Below, one piece after another: positions 36,656 to 47,770 of a stretch of 64,000 nucleotides of DNA. The notes below the pieces were generated by a model. The model saw nothing but the letters and a program-made list of their open reading frames with translations. It had not been told where the DNA came from and did no database searches. Position 1 is the stretch's first letter; every line of letters starts with the position of its first letter. Source of the stretch: Malachius bipustulatus (taxonomy: Eukaryota > Arthropoda > Insecta > Coleoptera > Melyridae); contig OU342637.1 of the NCBI GenBank assembly GCA_910589415.1, positions 29,418,162 to 29,482,161 of the forward strand. The letters run 5' to 3'. The position numbers and the translations under genes were made by a program.

Positions 36656-37645
36656 ATACCGTGTGACAAGTTTCAAAGCAGAACATAGGCGAATAGCATG
36701 GGAAATCACATATTTGCAGTTTATTTCTCACCACTTTTATCTACAAGAACGGTAATGGTGTCTATCGAAAGATAATTATTTTCTGAGCACGCTGATACCA
36801 AATACTTAATAATTAACAGTTTTTTTATCATCCCAGAAGAACTTAAACATTTTCAAAATTAAAATTGTGAGCGGCCATGACATGCCTAATTCGAATAATT
36901 TTGTTACTGTCAAAACAAACATTTTTAATTACCAATACGCGTTTCCCTGAAAAGATTGTCAATGAATAATAATAATGGCTATTCTAATGCGGGACGCGTT
37001 TTTATCGCCGTGGTATTATTAACTGGCCGGCCAAATCTCCCGATTTAGCAGCTCATCCTTGTTGTGACTTTTCTTGGGATCTTGGGGTTAACAAAAACAA
37101 AATTTACAGAGCTATTCATTGCTGAATGTTCACTCGTTAATAGCCAACAACTCGGACGACGAGTCCGAAGCACAATTTATAAAAGGGTGGGAATATTGAT
37201 TTCAAAATGAAGGACTATTTGAATATTTGTTGTAGGTACTTGAATCTGTTTTAGTTCAATTATTTTACGTGTTTATTTTTCATTGTCAATTTTTGGTAAA
37301 ACAAAACGATGGTGAATGAGGATTTTCGTAATTATTTAGTGATGTTCAATCAGAATTGAAATAAATTAAATAATTGAAAATATTTGCTTTGACAGCCAAA
37401 AATTTATCCGAATTTAGCATGTCATGGCTGCTCATCTTTTAATTTTGAAAATGTTTAAGTTCTTCTGGGATGATAAAAAAACTGTTAGTTATTAAGCATT
37501 TGGTATCAGCATGCTCAGAAAACAATTCTCTTTCGATAGACACCATTACCGTTCTTATAGATAAAAGTGGTGAGAAATAAACTGCAAATATGTGATTTCC
37601 CATGCTATTCGCCTATGTTCTGCTTTGAAACTTGTCACTCGGTAT
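36656..37645. mobile_element. Long inverted-repeat (fold-back) element
   Basis: The arm 36656-36896 starts ATACCGTGTGACAAG and the arm 37406-37645 ends CTTGTCACTCGGTAT. They match inverted over about 240 bases at high identity (for example GAAATCACATATTTGCAGTT and GGTAATGGTGTCTATCGAAA), around a spacer of about 510 bases. No coding frame is seen, and no clear TSD. Confidence 0.75.
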
Positions 37646-38218
37646 GTAGTACGTCAGGTACCTACATCTACTCATTTTATTTTCTAAACTGGTCATATCT
37701 TAGTTATTAAAAAACCAATTTGAATACTTTTTTCACCTGCATGTAGGTGATTTAATTGTCGTTGCGATTGCTCTTCTAATTTTCAGAACCATTCATAATT
37801 GAATGTGAAAAAAAATAAAAAAGAAATTGCGAACCATTTCATCGATTTAATAATTTTATATAAGTGTAAGCTAATTTTGCACAAGCGAAAAACTTTTTTA
37901 TCTTTCGTTTAAAGTGCTACATTAATCGAGGCGAATTGAAGCTAAGACATCAAATTATATGTTAAAGCAAAAAAAATGGAAAATTTCGGTTCAACTTCTT
38001 CAAAAATGGACTCATAAACGGTTATAGAATTGACACATTTTCACCCTTTTTCCTACCCACGACACTGGCTTATTAATGGAAAATATGCTAATCTTATTGC
38101 ATTAACTCAAATTTCCAATAATTTTCTTCAAATCCTGTTAATTTGATTTCAAAGTTTTTTTGCCATCTTGCTCATACAATGGTTCAAAAAATTGTCAATT
38201 TTCCGTTAATGTTCAAAA
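37646..38218. other. Noncoding, no feature recognised
   Basis: AT-rich spacer; nothing seen. Confidence 0.4.
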
Positions 38219-38335
38219 AATTCAAATGGCCGCCATTTTGAAACGGCTCGGCCGATTTTGCTCAAGTGCAATACCAGACCACTCCTTGTGGACATCTTAC
38301 TCTCACAAAAATTTCAGCCCCCTAGATTGAAAACT
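38219..38335 (+). repeat. Dispersed repeat copy 2
   Basis: Contains AAATGGCCGCCATTTTGAAA and GGCCGATTTTGCTCAAGTGC, related to 19036-19160. Confidence 0.6.
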
Positions 38336-38547
38336 GCGGCCAGAAACCGTGCCTCAAGGACCGGATTTGGGGAACTTTGAAAGGACATCCTGTAGAAGTA
38401 ACGTGACTTTTGGATTTTTTTTCAACGAAAATCTAAAGTCATTCCCAAGCTTTACAAGAATCCAAAATTTCGTTCACTAATCTTGAAAGATAAAGCTACA
38501 GGAGCGTTTTTAAAATTGAAAAATCGTGATTTTGGAGAAATAAATAA

Positions 38548-38548
<1 letters not shown>

Positions 38549-38596
<48 letters not shown>
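38549..38596 (+). repeat. (TA)n microsatellite, left border of the retrozyme array
   Basis: Uninterrupted TA repeats end directly against the first 423-bp unit. A matching tract lies at the other end of the array. Confidence 0.9.
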
Positions 38597-38597
<1 letters not shown>

Positions 38598-38713
38598 CAA
38601 TGGTGTTGTTAATAGAGCGGCGAATTATAAAATTCATAAATAATTTTAACAGGCATTAACGCTCTAATCTAGGGCTTCCTGAGGCAGGTCTGACACGCAG
38701 AGCCATCCAGTCA

Positions 38714-38775
38714 TCCCGAAGCTGCAGACAACGTTGTTTCGGTCTCTTAGACCTCATCAGTACAGCACATCGAGA
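38714..38775 (-). ncRNA. Hammerhead ribozyme, left array unit 1
   Basis: Same 62-nt fold as the + strand copy at 40576-40637. The predicted cut lies between 38727 and 38726 on the - strand. Confidence 0.93.
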
Positions 38776-39136
38776 AATAACTAGAGGATGCATGCCAGGC
38801 CAGCCCAGGAAGACAACTTTTAAATAAAGAATCAACACGGAACTCCGTGACTTCAAAAGTTGTTGCCATCTACCGATGGAGACAAGAACTAGCGGCAGCA
38901 CGTCTGCTTGCTTTTGTCCATCGGAGTAGGCAGCCACAATTTCGCGGCATCACCTTCCAAGGGGCGGTGCTAGCAAGCTCCGCTAGATGTCTCTCATCAA
39001 GCCCATGATTATTACAATAACAATGGTGTTGTTAATAGAGCGGCGAATTATAAAATTCATAAATAATTTTAACAGGCATTAACGCTCTAATCTAGGGCTT
39101 CCTGAGGCAGGTCTGACACGCAGAGCCATCCAGTCA

Positions 39137-39198
39137 TCCCGAAGCTGCAGACAACGTTGTTTCGGTCTCTTAGACCTCATCAGTACAGCACATCGAGA
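39137..39198 (-). ncRNA. Hammerhead ribozyme, left array unit 2
   Basis: Identical core and stems, one period (423 bp) from the previous copy. Confidence 0.93.
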
Positions 39199-39559
39199 AA
39201 TAACTAGAGGATGCATGCCAGGCCAGCCCAGGAAGACAACTTTTAAATAAAGAATCAACACGGAACTCCGTGACTTCAAAAGTTGTTGCCATCTACCGAT
39301 GGAGACAAGAACTAGCGGCAGCACGTCTGCTTGCTTTTGTCCATCGGAGTAGGCAGCCACAATTTCGCGGCATCACCTTCCAAGGGGCGGTGCTAGCAAG
39401 CTCCGCTAGATGTCTCTCATCAAGCCCATGATTATTACAATAACAATGGTGTTGTTAATAGAGCGGCGAATTATAAAATTCATAAATAATTTTAACAGGC
39501 ATTAACGCTCTAATCTAGGGCTTCCTGAGGCAGGTCTGACACGCAGAGCCATCCAGTCA

Positions 39560-39621
39560 TCCCGAAGCTGCAGACAACGTTGTTTCGGTCTCTTAGACCT
39601 CATCAGTACAGCACATCGAGA
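39560..39621 (-). ncRNA. Hammerhead ribozyme, left array unit 3
   Basis: Identical core and stems. Confidence 0.93.
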
Positions 39622-39982
39622 AATAACTAGAGGATGCATGCCAGGCCAGCCCAGGAAGACAACTTTTAAATAAAGAATCAACACGGAACTCCGTGACTTC
39701 AAAAGTTGTTGCCATCTACCGATGGAGACAAGAACTAGCGGCAGCACGTCTGCTTGCTTTTGTCCATCGGAGTAGGCAGCCACAATTTCGCGGCATCACC
39801 TTCCAAGGGGCGGTGCTAGCAAGCTCCGCTAGATGTCTCTCATCAAGCCCATGATTATTACAATAACAATGGTGTTGTTAATAGAGCGGCGAATTATAAA
39901 ATTCATAAATAATTTTAACAGGCATTAACGCTCTAATCTAGGTCTTCCTGAGGCAGGTCTGACACGCAGAGCCATCCAGTCA

Positions 39983-40044
39983 TCCCGAAGCTGCAGACAA
40001 CGTTGTTTCGGTCTCTTAGACCTCATCAGTACAGCACATCGAGA
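39983..40044 (-). ncRNA. Hammerhead ribozyme, left array unit 4
   Basis: Identical core and stems; the copy nearest the palindrome centre on the - strand. Confidence 0.93.
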
Positions 40045-40305
40045 AATAACTAGAGGATGCATGCCAGGCCAGCCCAGGAAGACAACTTTTAAATAAAGAA
40101 TCAACACGGAACTCCGTGACTTCAAAAGTTGTTGCCATCTACCGATGGAGACAAGAACTAGCGGCAGCACGTCTGCTTGCTTTTGTCCATCGGAGTAGGC
40201 AGCCACAATTTCGCGGCATCACCTTCCAAGGGGCGGTGCTAGCAAGCTCCGCTAGATGTCTCTCATCAAGCCCATGATTATTACAATAACAATGGTGTTG
40301 TTAAT

Positions 40306-40314
40306 AAAAAATTA
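40306..40314. other. 9-nt centre of the retrozyme palindrome
   Basis: AAAAAATTA separates ATGGTGTTGTTAAT on the left from its exact complement ATTAACAACACCAT on the right; both arms diverge outward from here. Confidence 0.9.
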
Positions 40315-40501
40315 ATTAACAACACCATTGTTATTGTAATAATCATGGGCTTGATGAGAGACATCTAGCGGAGCTTGCTAGCACCGCCCCTTGGAAGGTG
40401 ATGCCGCGAAATTGTGGCTGCCTACTCCGATGGACAAAAGCAAGCAGACGTGCTGCCGCTAGTTCTTGTCTCCATCGGTAGATGGCAACAACTTTTGAAG
40501 T

Positions 40502-40515
40502 CACGGAGTTCCGTG
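40502..40515 (+). ncRNA. Hairpin upstream of the hammerhead (first right-array unit)
   Basis: CACGGAGTTCCGTG, ending 60 nt before the ribozyme. It is present in all eleven units and in the solitary retrozyme. Confidence 0.6.
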
Positions 40516-40575
40516 TTGATTCTTTATTTAAAAGTTGTCTTCCTGGGCTGGCCTGGCATGCATCCTCTAGTTATT

Positions 40576-40637
40576 TCTCGATGTGCTGTACTGATGAGGT
40601 CTAAGAGACCGAAACAACGTTGTCTGCAGCTTCGGGA
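40576..40637 (+). ncRNA. Type I hammerhead ribozyme, right array unit 1 (reference copy)
   Basis: The core CTGATGA is at 40591-40597. Stem II is GGTCT/AGACC around loop AAG (40598-40610), then GAA at 40611-40613. Stem III is the self-complementary ACAAC/GTTGT with no loop (40614-40623). The cleavage base is C40624, in GTC. Stem I is GCTGTA (40585-40590) with TGCAGC (40625-40630), an internal loop ATGT/TT, and an outer helix TCTCG (40576-40580) with CGGGA (40633-40637). Every invariant core base is present, and the internal loop in stem I opposite a small loop II fits the tertiary contact that speeds natural hammerheads. Confidence 0.95.
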
Positions 40638-40998
40638 TGACTGGATGGCTCTGCGTGTCAGACCTGCCTCAGGAAGCCCTAGATTAGAGCGTTAATGCCT
40701 GTTAAAATTATTTATGAATTTTATAATTCGCCGCTCTATTAACAACACCATTGTTATTGTAATAATCATGGGCTTGATGAGAGACATCTAGCGGAGCTTG
40801 CTAGCACCGCCCCTTGGAAGGTGATGCCGCGAAATTGTGGCTGCCTACTCCGATGGACAAAAGCAAGCAGACGTGCTGCCGCTAGTTCTTGTCTCCATCG
40901 GTAGATGGCAACAACTTTTGAAGTCACGGAGTTCCGTGTTGATTCTTTATTTAAAAGTTGTCTTCCTGGGCTGGCCTGGCATGCATCCTCTAGTTATT

Positions 40999-41060
40999 TC
41001 TCGATGTGCTGTACTGATGAGGTCTAAGAGACCGAAACAACGTTGTCTGCAGCTTCGGGA
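40999..41060 (+). ncRNA. Hammerhead ribozyme, right array unit 2
   Basis: Same sequence and fold as 40576-40637. Confidence 0.93.
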
Positions 41061-41421
41061 TGACTGGATGGCTCTGCGTGTCAGACCTGCCTCAGGAAGC
41101 CCTAGATTAGAGCGTTAATGCCTGTTAAAATTATTTATGAATTTTATAATTCGCCGCTCTATTAACAACACCATTGTTATTGTAATAATCATGGGCTTGA
41201 TGAGAGACATCTAGCGGAGCTTGCTAGCACCGCCCCTTGGAAGGTGATGCCGCGAAATTGTGGCTGCCTACTCCGATGGACAAAAGCAAGCAGACGTGCT
41301 GCCGCTAGTTCTTGTCTCCATCGGTAGATGGCAACAACTTTTGAAGTCACGGAGTTCCGTGTTGATTCTTTATTTAAAAGTTGTCTTCCTGGGCTGGCCT
41401 GGCATGCATCCTCTAGTTATT

Positions 41422-41483
41422 TCTCGATGTGCTGTACTGATGAGGTCTAAGAGACCGAAACAACGTTGTCTGCAGCTTCGGGA
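41422..41483 (+). ncRNA. Hammerhead ribozyme, right array unit 3
   Basis: Same sequence and fold as 40576-40637. Confidence 0.93.
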
Positions 41484-41844
41484 TGACTGGATGGCTCTGC
41501 GTGTCAGACCTGCCTCAGGAAGCCCTAGATTAGAGCGTTAATGCCTGTTAAAATTATTTATGAATTTTATAATTCGCCGCTCTATTAACAACACCATTGT
41601 TATTGTAATAATCATGCGCTTGATGAGAGACATCTAGCGGAGCTTGCTAGCACCGCCCCTTGGAAGGTGATGCCGCGAAATTGTGGCTGCCTACTCCGAT
41701 GGACAAAAGCAAGCAGACGTGCTGCCGCTAGTTCTTGTCTCCATCGGTAGATGGCAACAACTTTTGAAGTCACGGAGTTCCGTGTTGATTCTTTATTTAA
41801 AAGTTGTCTTCCTGGGCTGGCCTGGCATGCATCCTCTAGTTATT

Positions 41845-41906
41845 TCTCGATGTGCTGTACTGATGAGGTCTAAGAGACCGAAACAACGTTGTCTGCAGCT
41901 TCGGGA
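41845..41906 (+). ncRNA. Hammerhead ribozyme, right array unit 4
   Basis: Same sequence and fold as 40576-40637. Confidence 0.93.
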
Positions 41907-42267
41907 TGACTGGATGGCTCTGCGTGTCAGACCTGCCTCAGGAAGCCCTAGATTAGAGCGTTAATGCCTGTTAAAATTATTTATGAATTTTATAATTCGC
42001 CGCTCTATTAACAACACCATTGTTATTGTAATAATCATGGGCTTGATGAGAGACATCTAGCGGAGCTTGCTAGCACCGCCCCTTGGAAGGTGATGCCGCG
42101 AAATTGTGGCTGCCTACTCCGATGGACAAAAGCAAGCAGACGTGCTGCCGCTAGTTCTTGTCTCCATCGGTAGATGGCAACAACTTTTGAAGTCACGGAG
42201 TTCCGTGTTGATTCTTTATTTAAAAGTTGTCTTCCTGGGCTGGCCTGGCATGCATCCTCTAGTTATT

Positions 42268-42329
42268 TCTCGATGTGCTGTACTGATGAGGTCTAAGAGA
42301 CCGAAACAACGTTGTCTGCAGCTTCGGGA
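42268..42329 (+). ncRNA. Hammerhead ribozyme, right array unit 5
   Basis: Same sequence and fold as 40576-40637. Confidence 0.93.
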
Positions 42330-42690
42330 TGACTGGATGGCTCTGCGTGTCAGACCTGCCTCAGGAAGCCCTAGATTAGAGCGTTAATGCCTGTTAAAAT
42401 TATTTATGAATTTTATAATTCGCCGCTCTATTAACAACACCATTGTTATTGTAATAATCATGGGCTTGATGAGAGACATCTAGCGGAGCTTGCTAGCACC
42501 GCCCCTTGGAAGGTGATGCCGCGAAATTGTGGCTGCCTACTCCGATGGACAAAAGCAAGCAGACGTGCTGCCGCTAGTTCTTGTCTCCATCGGTAGATGG
42601 CAACAACTTTTGAAGTCACGGAGTTCCGTGTTGATTCTTTATTTAAAAGTTGTCTTCCTGGGCTGGCCTGGCATGCATCCTCTAGTTATT

Positions 42691-42752
42691 TCTCGATGTG
42701 CTGTACTGATGAGGTCTAAGAGACCGAAACAACGTTGTCTGCAGCTTCGGGA
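42691..42752 (+). ncRNA. Hammerhead ribozyme, right array unit 6
   Basis: Same sequence and fold as 40576-40637. Confidence 0.93.
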
Positions 42753-43113
42753 TGACTGGATGGCTCTGCGTGTCAGACCTGCCTCAGGAAGCCCTAGATT
42801 AGAGCGTTAATGCCTGTTAAAATTATTTATGAATTTTATAATTCGCCGCTCTATTAACAACACCATTGTTATTGTAATAATCATGGGCTTGATGAGAGAC
42901 ATCTAGCGGAGCTTGCTAGCACCGCCCCTTGGAAGGTGATGCCGCGAAATTGTGGCTGCCTACTCCGATGGACAAAAGCAAGCAGACGTGCTGCCGCTAG
43001 TTCTTGTCTCCATCGGTAGATGGCAACAACTTTTGAAGTCACGGAGTTCCGTGTTGATTCTTTATTTAAAAGTTGTCTTCCTGGGCTGGCCGGGCATGCA
43101 TCCTCTAGTTATT

Positions 43114-43175
43114 TCTCGATGTGCTGTACTGATGAGGTCTAAGAGACCGAAACAACGTTGTCTGCAGCTTCGGGA
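43114..43175 (+). ncRNA. Hammerhead ribozyme, right array unit 7
   Basis: Same ribozyme. The unit carries a T-to-C change at 43091, outside the ribozyme. Confidence 0.93.
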
Positions 43176-43257
43176 TGACTGGATGGCTCTGCGTGTCAGA
43201 CCTGCCTCAGGAAGCCCTAGATTAGAGCGTTAATGCCTGTTAAAATTATTTATGAAT

Positions 43258-43276
43258 TATATATATATATATATAT
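43258..43276 (+). repeat. (TA)n microsatellite, right border of the retrozyme array
   Basis: TA repeats abut the truncated last unit, mirroring 38549-38596. Confidence 0.88.
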
Positions 43277-43409
43277 CGTGGGCAGGTGAATTTTGGAAAA
43301 CCACTTTTTCGTGATCTGGGGGTCATGATCGGTGGACATTTGATGAGTTTGGGTGATTTTCGAAAAGTGATGTCGTCCTCAATAGTGTATTTTTTTTGTT
43401 AAAAAATAC

Positions 43410-43637
43410 TGTTAGGATTCACTCAGATCGGAATGCAGACAGAAGGAATGTATAATGGGAATGGTGCGCAAGCTGGTGAAATACGGGTGTGTAGAGGAAC
43501 TTGGGATAGTAACAGAGATACGAGTTAGTGGTTGTATAACCGTCGTAGAGTCAATATATGAATGTTAATAATATACTTCTTCGTGATTATTGTTATTGTA
43601 TAATTATTATTGAACTGAATAAATAATGTTCCTAATA
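43410..43637 (+). repeat. LTR, left copy
   Basis: 228 bp, TG...TA ends, same as 48575-48802. The following bases (TTTGACAGCGGTGGGATATC) could hold a primer-binding site, which I cannot assign to a tRNA. Confidence 0.9.
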
Positions 43638-44137
43638 TTTGACAGCGGTGGGATATCCACAAAAATACCTTTTCTTGGTGAAAGTGAAGTGAAACAAAAA
43701 TTTAAGTTTTTAGCGAAGTTCCCATGAAATAAATTTTAACAACGGTGGTGTTGGTGCCCGGTGTTGGTGGTCTGAGCCGCAGCGCGAGTTTTCCCAACGC
43801 GGGCCTCGCAGGGGTATTATGTGTTACCTAGAAGCTGAATTTCGTAAATTAAAGGAACGGAAACTCAAGAAATCTTGCAAGAAAACACTGAGTATGAAGT
43901 ATTAACGTATTATTGGATTGATATCCGGCTGGTGTCGGTAAGTAAAGTAGGTCAAGTATGTAAATGAGGAAGCATATTACAGGTTTTCTAAGGAAAAATT
44001 ATAAGGGGGTGAAGCAGTGGTATGTTATGAGAAACAGCATACAAGAATTGACCAAAATTAAAGTTTGCGACTTTCGAAGTTGATGGAACTGCAATAAAGT
44101 TTATTAATAAGTAGAGTTTGGAGGAGATAAGTTATAA

Positions 44138-44260
44138 AGATTATTCCAAGGTTATTCCCCAAAGGTAAGCAGCTATTGCCATGTTGAGTAGAGTTGTGAT
44201 AAGTAAGGATAAGTAATGAAGATTATTCTGAGATTATTCCTAAAGGTAAGCAGCTATTTT
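44138..44260 (+). repeat. Short tandem duplication in the LTR element leader
   Basis: A segment ending CTAAAGGTAAGCAGCTATT-like occurs twice about 83 bp apart (about 44138-44175 and 44221-44258). Confidence 0.55.
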
Positions 44261-47082
44261 TAGCTAGTGAGTTGAGAGATGCATGATAGATAATTATGAG
44301 TAGATGAAAAGCATGACTAAAGTTGGGGAGCTCTCCAAAGTCCAAATGGACTTACATATTTTGAATTCGATAGGTAGAAGTAAAGCAAAATAAGCATGAA
44401 GCATGAATATAAAGCATGAATTAAGCTGGTATAAAGCATGAAGTAAGCTGAAGTAGAATTGAACCCAAGTAGCATTTTGGGGTTAATTTGCGTCGATTCC
44501 ACTTGATTTAGGTATACTACCTATGTAATCTAATTTACCTAACCTAAATTGTGTGAAGTATACCCCGTATTTACGTGACGAAGATCAAACTAAGAGTAAA
44601 TAGTAAGTACATTCATCGACGTATTTGGGAATTATTGCTATGAAGTTAAGGCGATATTACTGAAATATGTACATTCGACGTTCGTCTTATTAGGTATATA
44701 GAATCGACTTAATACTTTGTTTAAATAGGTAAGTACCTAATAATGTAAACCTAGTGCACATGCAAGTGAGAGAGAGGAAAATAGTCACTAACAAGAGGCC
44801 GTGAATTTTAAATAGTTTATCTCTTTTAAAAGTCTCTCATTTTCTATCCGATTCTGTTTGATGTAGGTACTCTGAAGTTCTGAACACGCTGTTGGCGCGC
44901 AAGGCGCAAGATTAAATTTCTCTTCTTCAGTCAGTGAGTTTTCTACCCTCACAGCATAAAATGAAGAACGAATGTTCACGGAATATTGGATATCATAAAT
45001 TATTAATATTTAATAGTTGCGTTTAGAAATAATGTGTAGGATGCGAATGCCCGAGTGTCAATTTACATGTCAATGAAATTTTGCCAGGAAACTTATGATT
45101 AAAGGTGGTAAATAACAACGCGCCCCGTGAATTGACAGTTTAATAAAGTACGTACCTATATATATAAAAAAAAAAAAAAAAAATATTGAAAAATTATATT
45201 ATAAGTACCTATAGCTTTTTCGTTGTAAAAAAATAAATAAAATAAAATCAGATTTGAAAAGGGGGTTTTATGCAATTACATATTTTAATTTTGTGATTAA
45301 CTATTGATTAATTATAATGTAAACGATGGAGGCCTCCTAATGATTTAGCCAAGTGATGAAGACGAATGTAATTAAAATACTTAGGTACTTAGAAGTAGTG
45401 AAGGTAATATTTCTTCATGATAAGACTAATAATGGACGTAATGGTTTGACTACTATGTTAGAATTGTAAAAGAACGTAAGCAGATTCAATCTCTTTCATT
45501 ATTACATATTTGGTATCGATGTACAAAATATCAGTAAAATAAATATCATACGCAATCAAGGTCGACTTAATTAGCATAAAGCATCCGACGCACTGAAGAG
45601 CCAACGTCCGCTGCGTGAAGGAAACGAAATATCCAGACAAAGGTTTACTTTTAAGTTCTTTTAGTATTTTTAGTTTGGTGTATTCTGGTGCTCTTATAAT
45701 ACAGATAACAGGTGAGTTGATGTGCTCACTAAATGTGCTATTCCTAAGATGAGTAGAGTTAAGGATAAGCAAAAAGAGTTAAGGAAGAAAGATTATTAAG
45801 TAGGTACTTGATAAAGATTATAATTATTTTATGAGCCTTACTGAATAATTAAAGGAACTCGCAAGAGATTTATTTAGAGTTAGAGAAAGAAATTGAATGA
45901 TGAAGCATGCATAAATCATGAATCCGCATAGAGTTAACGCATAGTCACGCATAGAGTTCACGTAGTAAAAGACAGAATCATAATAGGCACTTAAGAGACA
46001 AACGTTAATGAGTACTGAAGATGTCTAGATTGCTGAAACGTTGAAGTAGAGCTGAGCGTTGATCGTAGAGTTCTGGGAGGCCTGTGTGGCCTGGTCTGTG
46101 TGACGAGTAGGCCTGTGTGGCCTGTGCATAAGTTCGAGTCCCTGAGAGAAGGTCTGTGGCCTGAGAGTGGCTAAGAGACAATAATTGATGCCTGTGTAGT
46201 TTGCATTTGTGTAGGTCAGAGTGGAGGCAAGTGTGGCCTGACTTTGTGTTCCGGGCGTGAAGGATCGAGGGGATTCTGCGGACCGCCCGCGAGCGAACTT
46301 CAGATAGGGAGGATCATGGTGGGTACTGTTGACCATAGCGTGTCTTGGCGCGGAAACTTTGGCAAGGCTAGAATCAACGGCTAATGATCAAGATATCTTG
46401 AGTAGAGTAGTGATTTATGTGTATTCAGCAGGGTGCTGTCAAAGCACCAGAGGTTAGCAAGAAGGCCAAGAATGCTTAGCGTTAGGTAATGACAAGCTTA
46501 GGCAAGCTTTAGGAGGAATAAGACAGTTAAAGACACTTAAGTGTTCTCTTTAGGAAAGTGAACAGAGACGACGCAAGGTAAGAGAAACGAATTACTTTCT
46601 TTTCTTGAAAGTAAAACCTTATTAAGGAAAAACGATCATATATTCAAAAAAAAAAAGGAAAATACCTAGACAATACGAAAGTGGAAGGCCTAGTTCAACT
46701 GATGAGATATCTGTTAGTGTATTTTATTTATTTATTTATATAATGAGTTGATTAAAAGCTTTAGAACGACAATATTTTATTTGACAATGATAATTGTTAG
46801 TGGTAATCCTCCCCTTTTGTTGATCGAAAATTACAAAGGTCAGGTGTTGCGTGTCTGGACCTGGACTGCCTGGTTATGTGATTGATTACCTTGGACATTT
46901 TCCGCTGTTGTCATGTGTAACAATTGTGCCCTATTTGCGCTATCTTTGAAAATAAATTGAACCGACTTAAATTTGGGGAAGTACCTAGTGGTATCACTTT
47001 GAATGTAGGTACCTATCAGTTTTTGTAATGCAGGAAAGGTATAAGTAAATAAATTGTCAAACAATCAAATGTAATATAATGT

Positions 47083-47760
47083 GTGGAAAGAGGAAGGGTG
47101 TTCTCGGGGAGGAGATGTAATACCTGAGAGGAAAGAGGAAGGGTGTTCTCGGTGAGGAGATGTAATACCTGAGAGGAAAGTGGAAGGGTGTTCTCGGTAA
47201 GGAGATGTAATGCCTGAGAGGAAAGTGGAAGGGTGTTCTCAGTGAGGAGATGTAATGCCTGAGAGGAAAGTGGAAGGGTGTTCTCGGTAAGGAGATGTAA
47301 TGCCTGAGAGGAAAGTGGAAGGGTGTTCTCGGTAAGGAGATGTAATGCCTGAGAGGAAAGTGGAAGGGTGTTCTCGGTGAGGAGATGTAATGCCTGAGAG
47401 GAAAGTGGAAGGGTGTTCTCGGTAAGGAGATGTAATGCCTGAGAGGAAAGTGGAAGGGTGTTCTCAGTGAGGAGATGTAATGCCTGAGAGGAAAGTGGAA
47501 GGGTGTTCTCGGTAAGGAGATGTAATGCCTGAGAGGAAAGTGGAAGGGTGTTCTCGGTAAGGAGATGTAATGCCTGAGAGGAAAGTGGAAGGGTGTTCTC
47601 GGTGAGGAGATGTAATGCCTGAGAGGAAAGTGGAAGGGTGTTCTCGGTGAGGAGATGTAATGCCTGAGAGGAAAGAGGAAGGGTGTTCTCGGTGAGGAGA
47701 TGTAATGCCTGAGAGGAAAGAGGAAGGGTTTTCTCGGTGGAGATGTAATGCCTAAGAGGA
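47083..47760 (+). repeat. Minisatellite 1, 45-bp unit, about 15 copies
   Basis: The unit contains GGAAGGGTGTTCTCGGT and GGAGATGTAATGCCTGA. Variant copies (GTGAGG / GTAAGG / AGTGAGG, AGAGG / AGTGG) are interspersed, so the array grew by unequal exchange of several variants. The period is a multiple of three and one - strand frame stays open throughout (15-residue repeat beginning SGITSPYREH), but it lacks a start codon and any similarity, so I do not call it coding. Confidence 0.92.
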
Positions 47761-47770
47761 ATGAGAAGTT

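Larger units (their letters stand above)
38597..40305 (-). repeat. Retrozyme tandem array, left arm: four 423-bp units, - strand
   Basis: Four head-to-tail copies of a 423-bp unit plus 17 bases, in reverse orientation relative to the right arm. Copies are almost identical (one visible change is T at 39943). Each has a hammerhead on the - strand, so self-cleaved 423-nt RNA would be made by leftward transcription. The 93-codon frame in each unit (for example 38656-38937) is carried along by the identity of the copies and is not shared with the related element at 26355-26989, so I do not call it a gene. Confidence 0.92.
40315..43258 (+). repeat. Retrozyme tandem array, right arm: seven 423-bp units, + strand
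   Basis: Six full units and a seventh lacking its last bases, on the + strand, ending in GAATT directly against (TA)n. Copies differ by single bases only (for example C at 41617 and C at 43091). Each unit holds, in order, a GC-rich segment with CATCTAGCGGAGC, a CACGGAGTTCCGTG hairpin, the hammerhead 60 nt further on, and an AT-rich tail. Noncoding repeats of this size with hammerheads are known as metazoan retrozymes and as ribozyme satellites in newts, schistosomes and cave crickets. Transcripts should cleave to 423-nt RNAs able to circularise. Confidence 0.93.

Noticed and set aside
38656..43233. Eleven identical 93-codon open frames (MAAYSDGQKQADVL...) as a tandem gene family
   Set aside because: They sit in the noncoding retrozyme unit and are identical because the units are nearly identical. 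The related 461-bp retrozyme has no matching frame on the ribozyme strand, and the frame overlaps the hammerhead itself.
46690..46715. CTGATGAGATATCTG as another hammerhead core
   Set aside because: No GAAA after a stem II and no GTC-flanked stem III follow, so the core motif is accidental.
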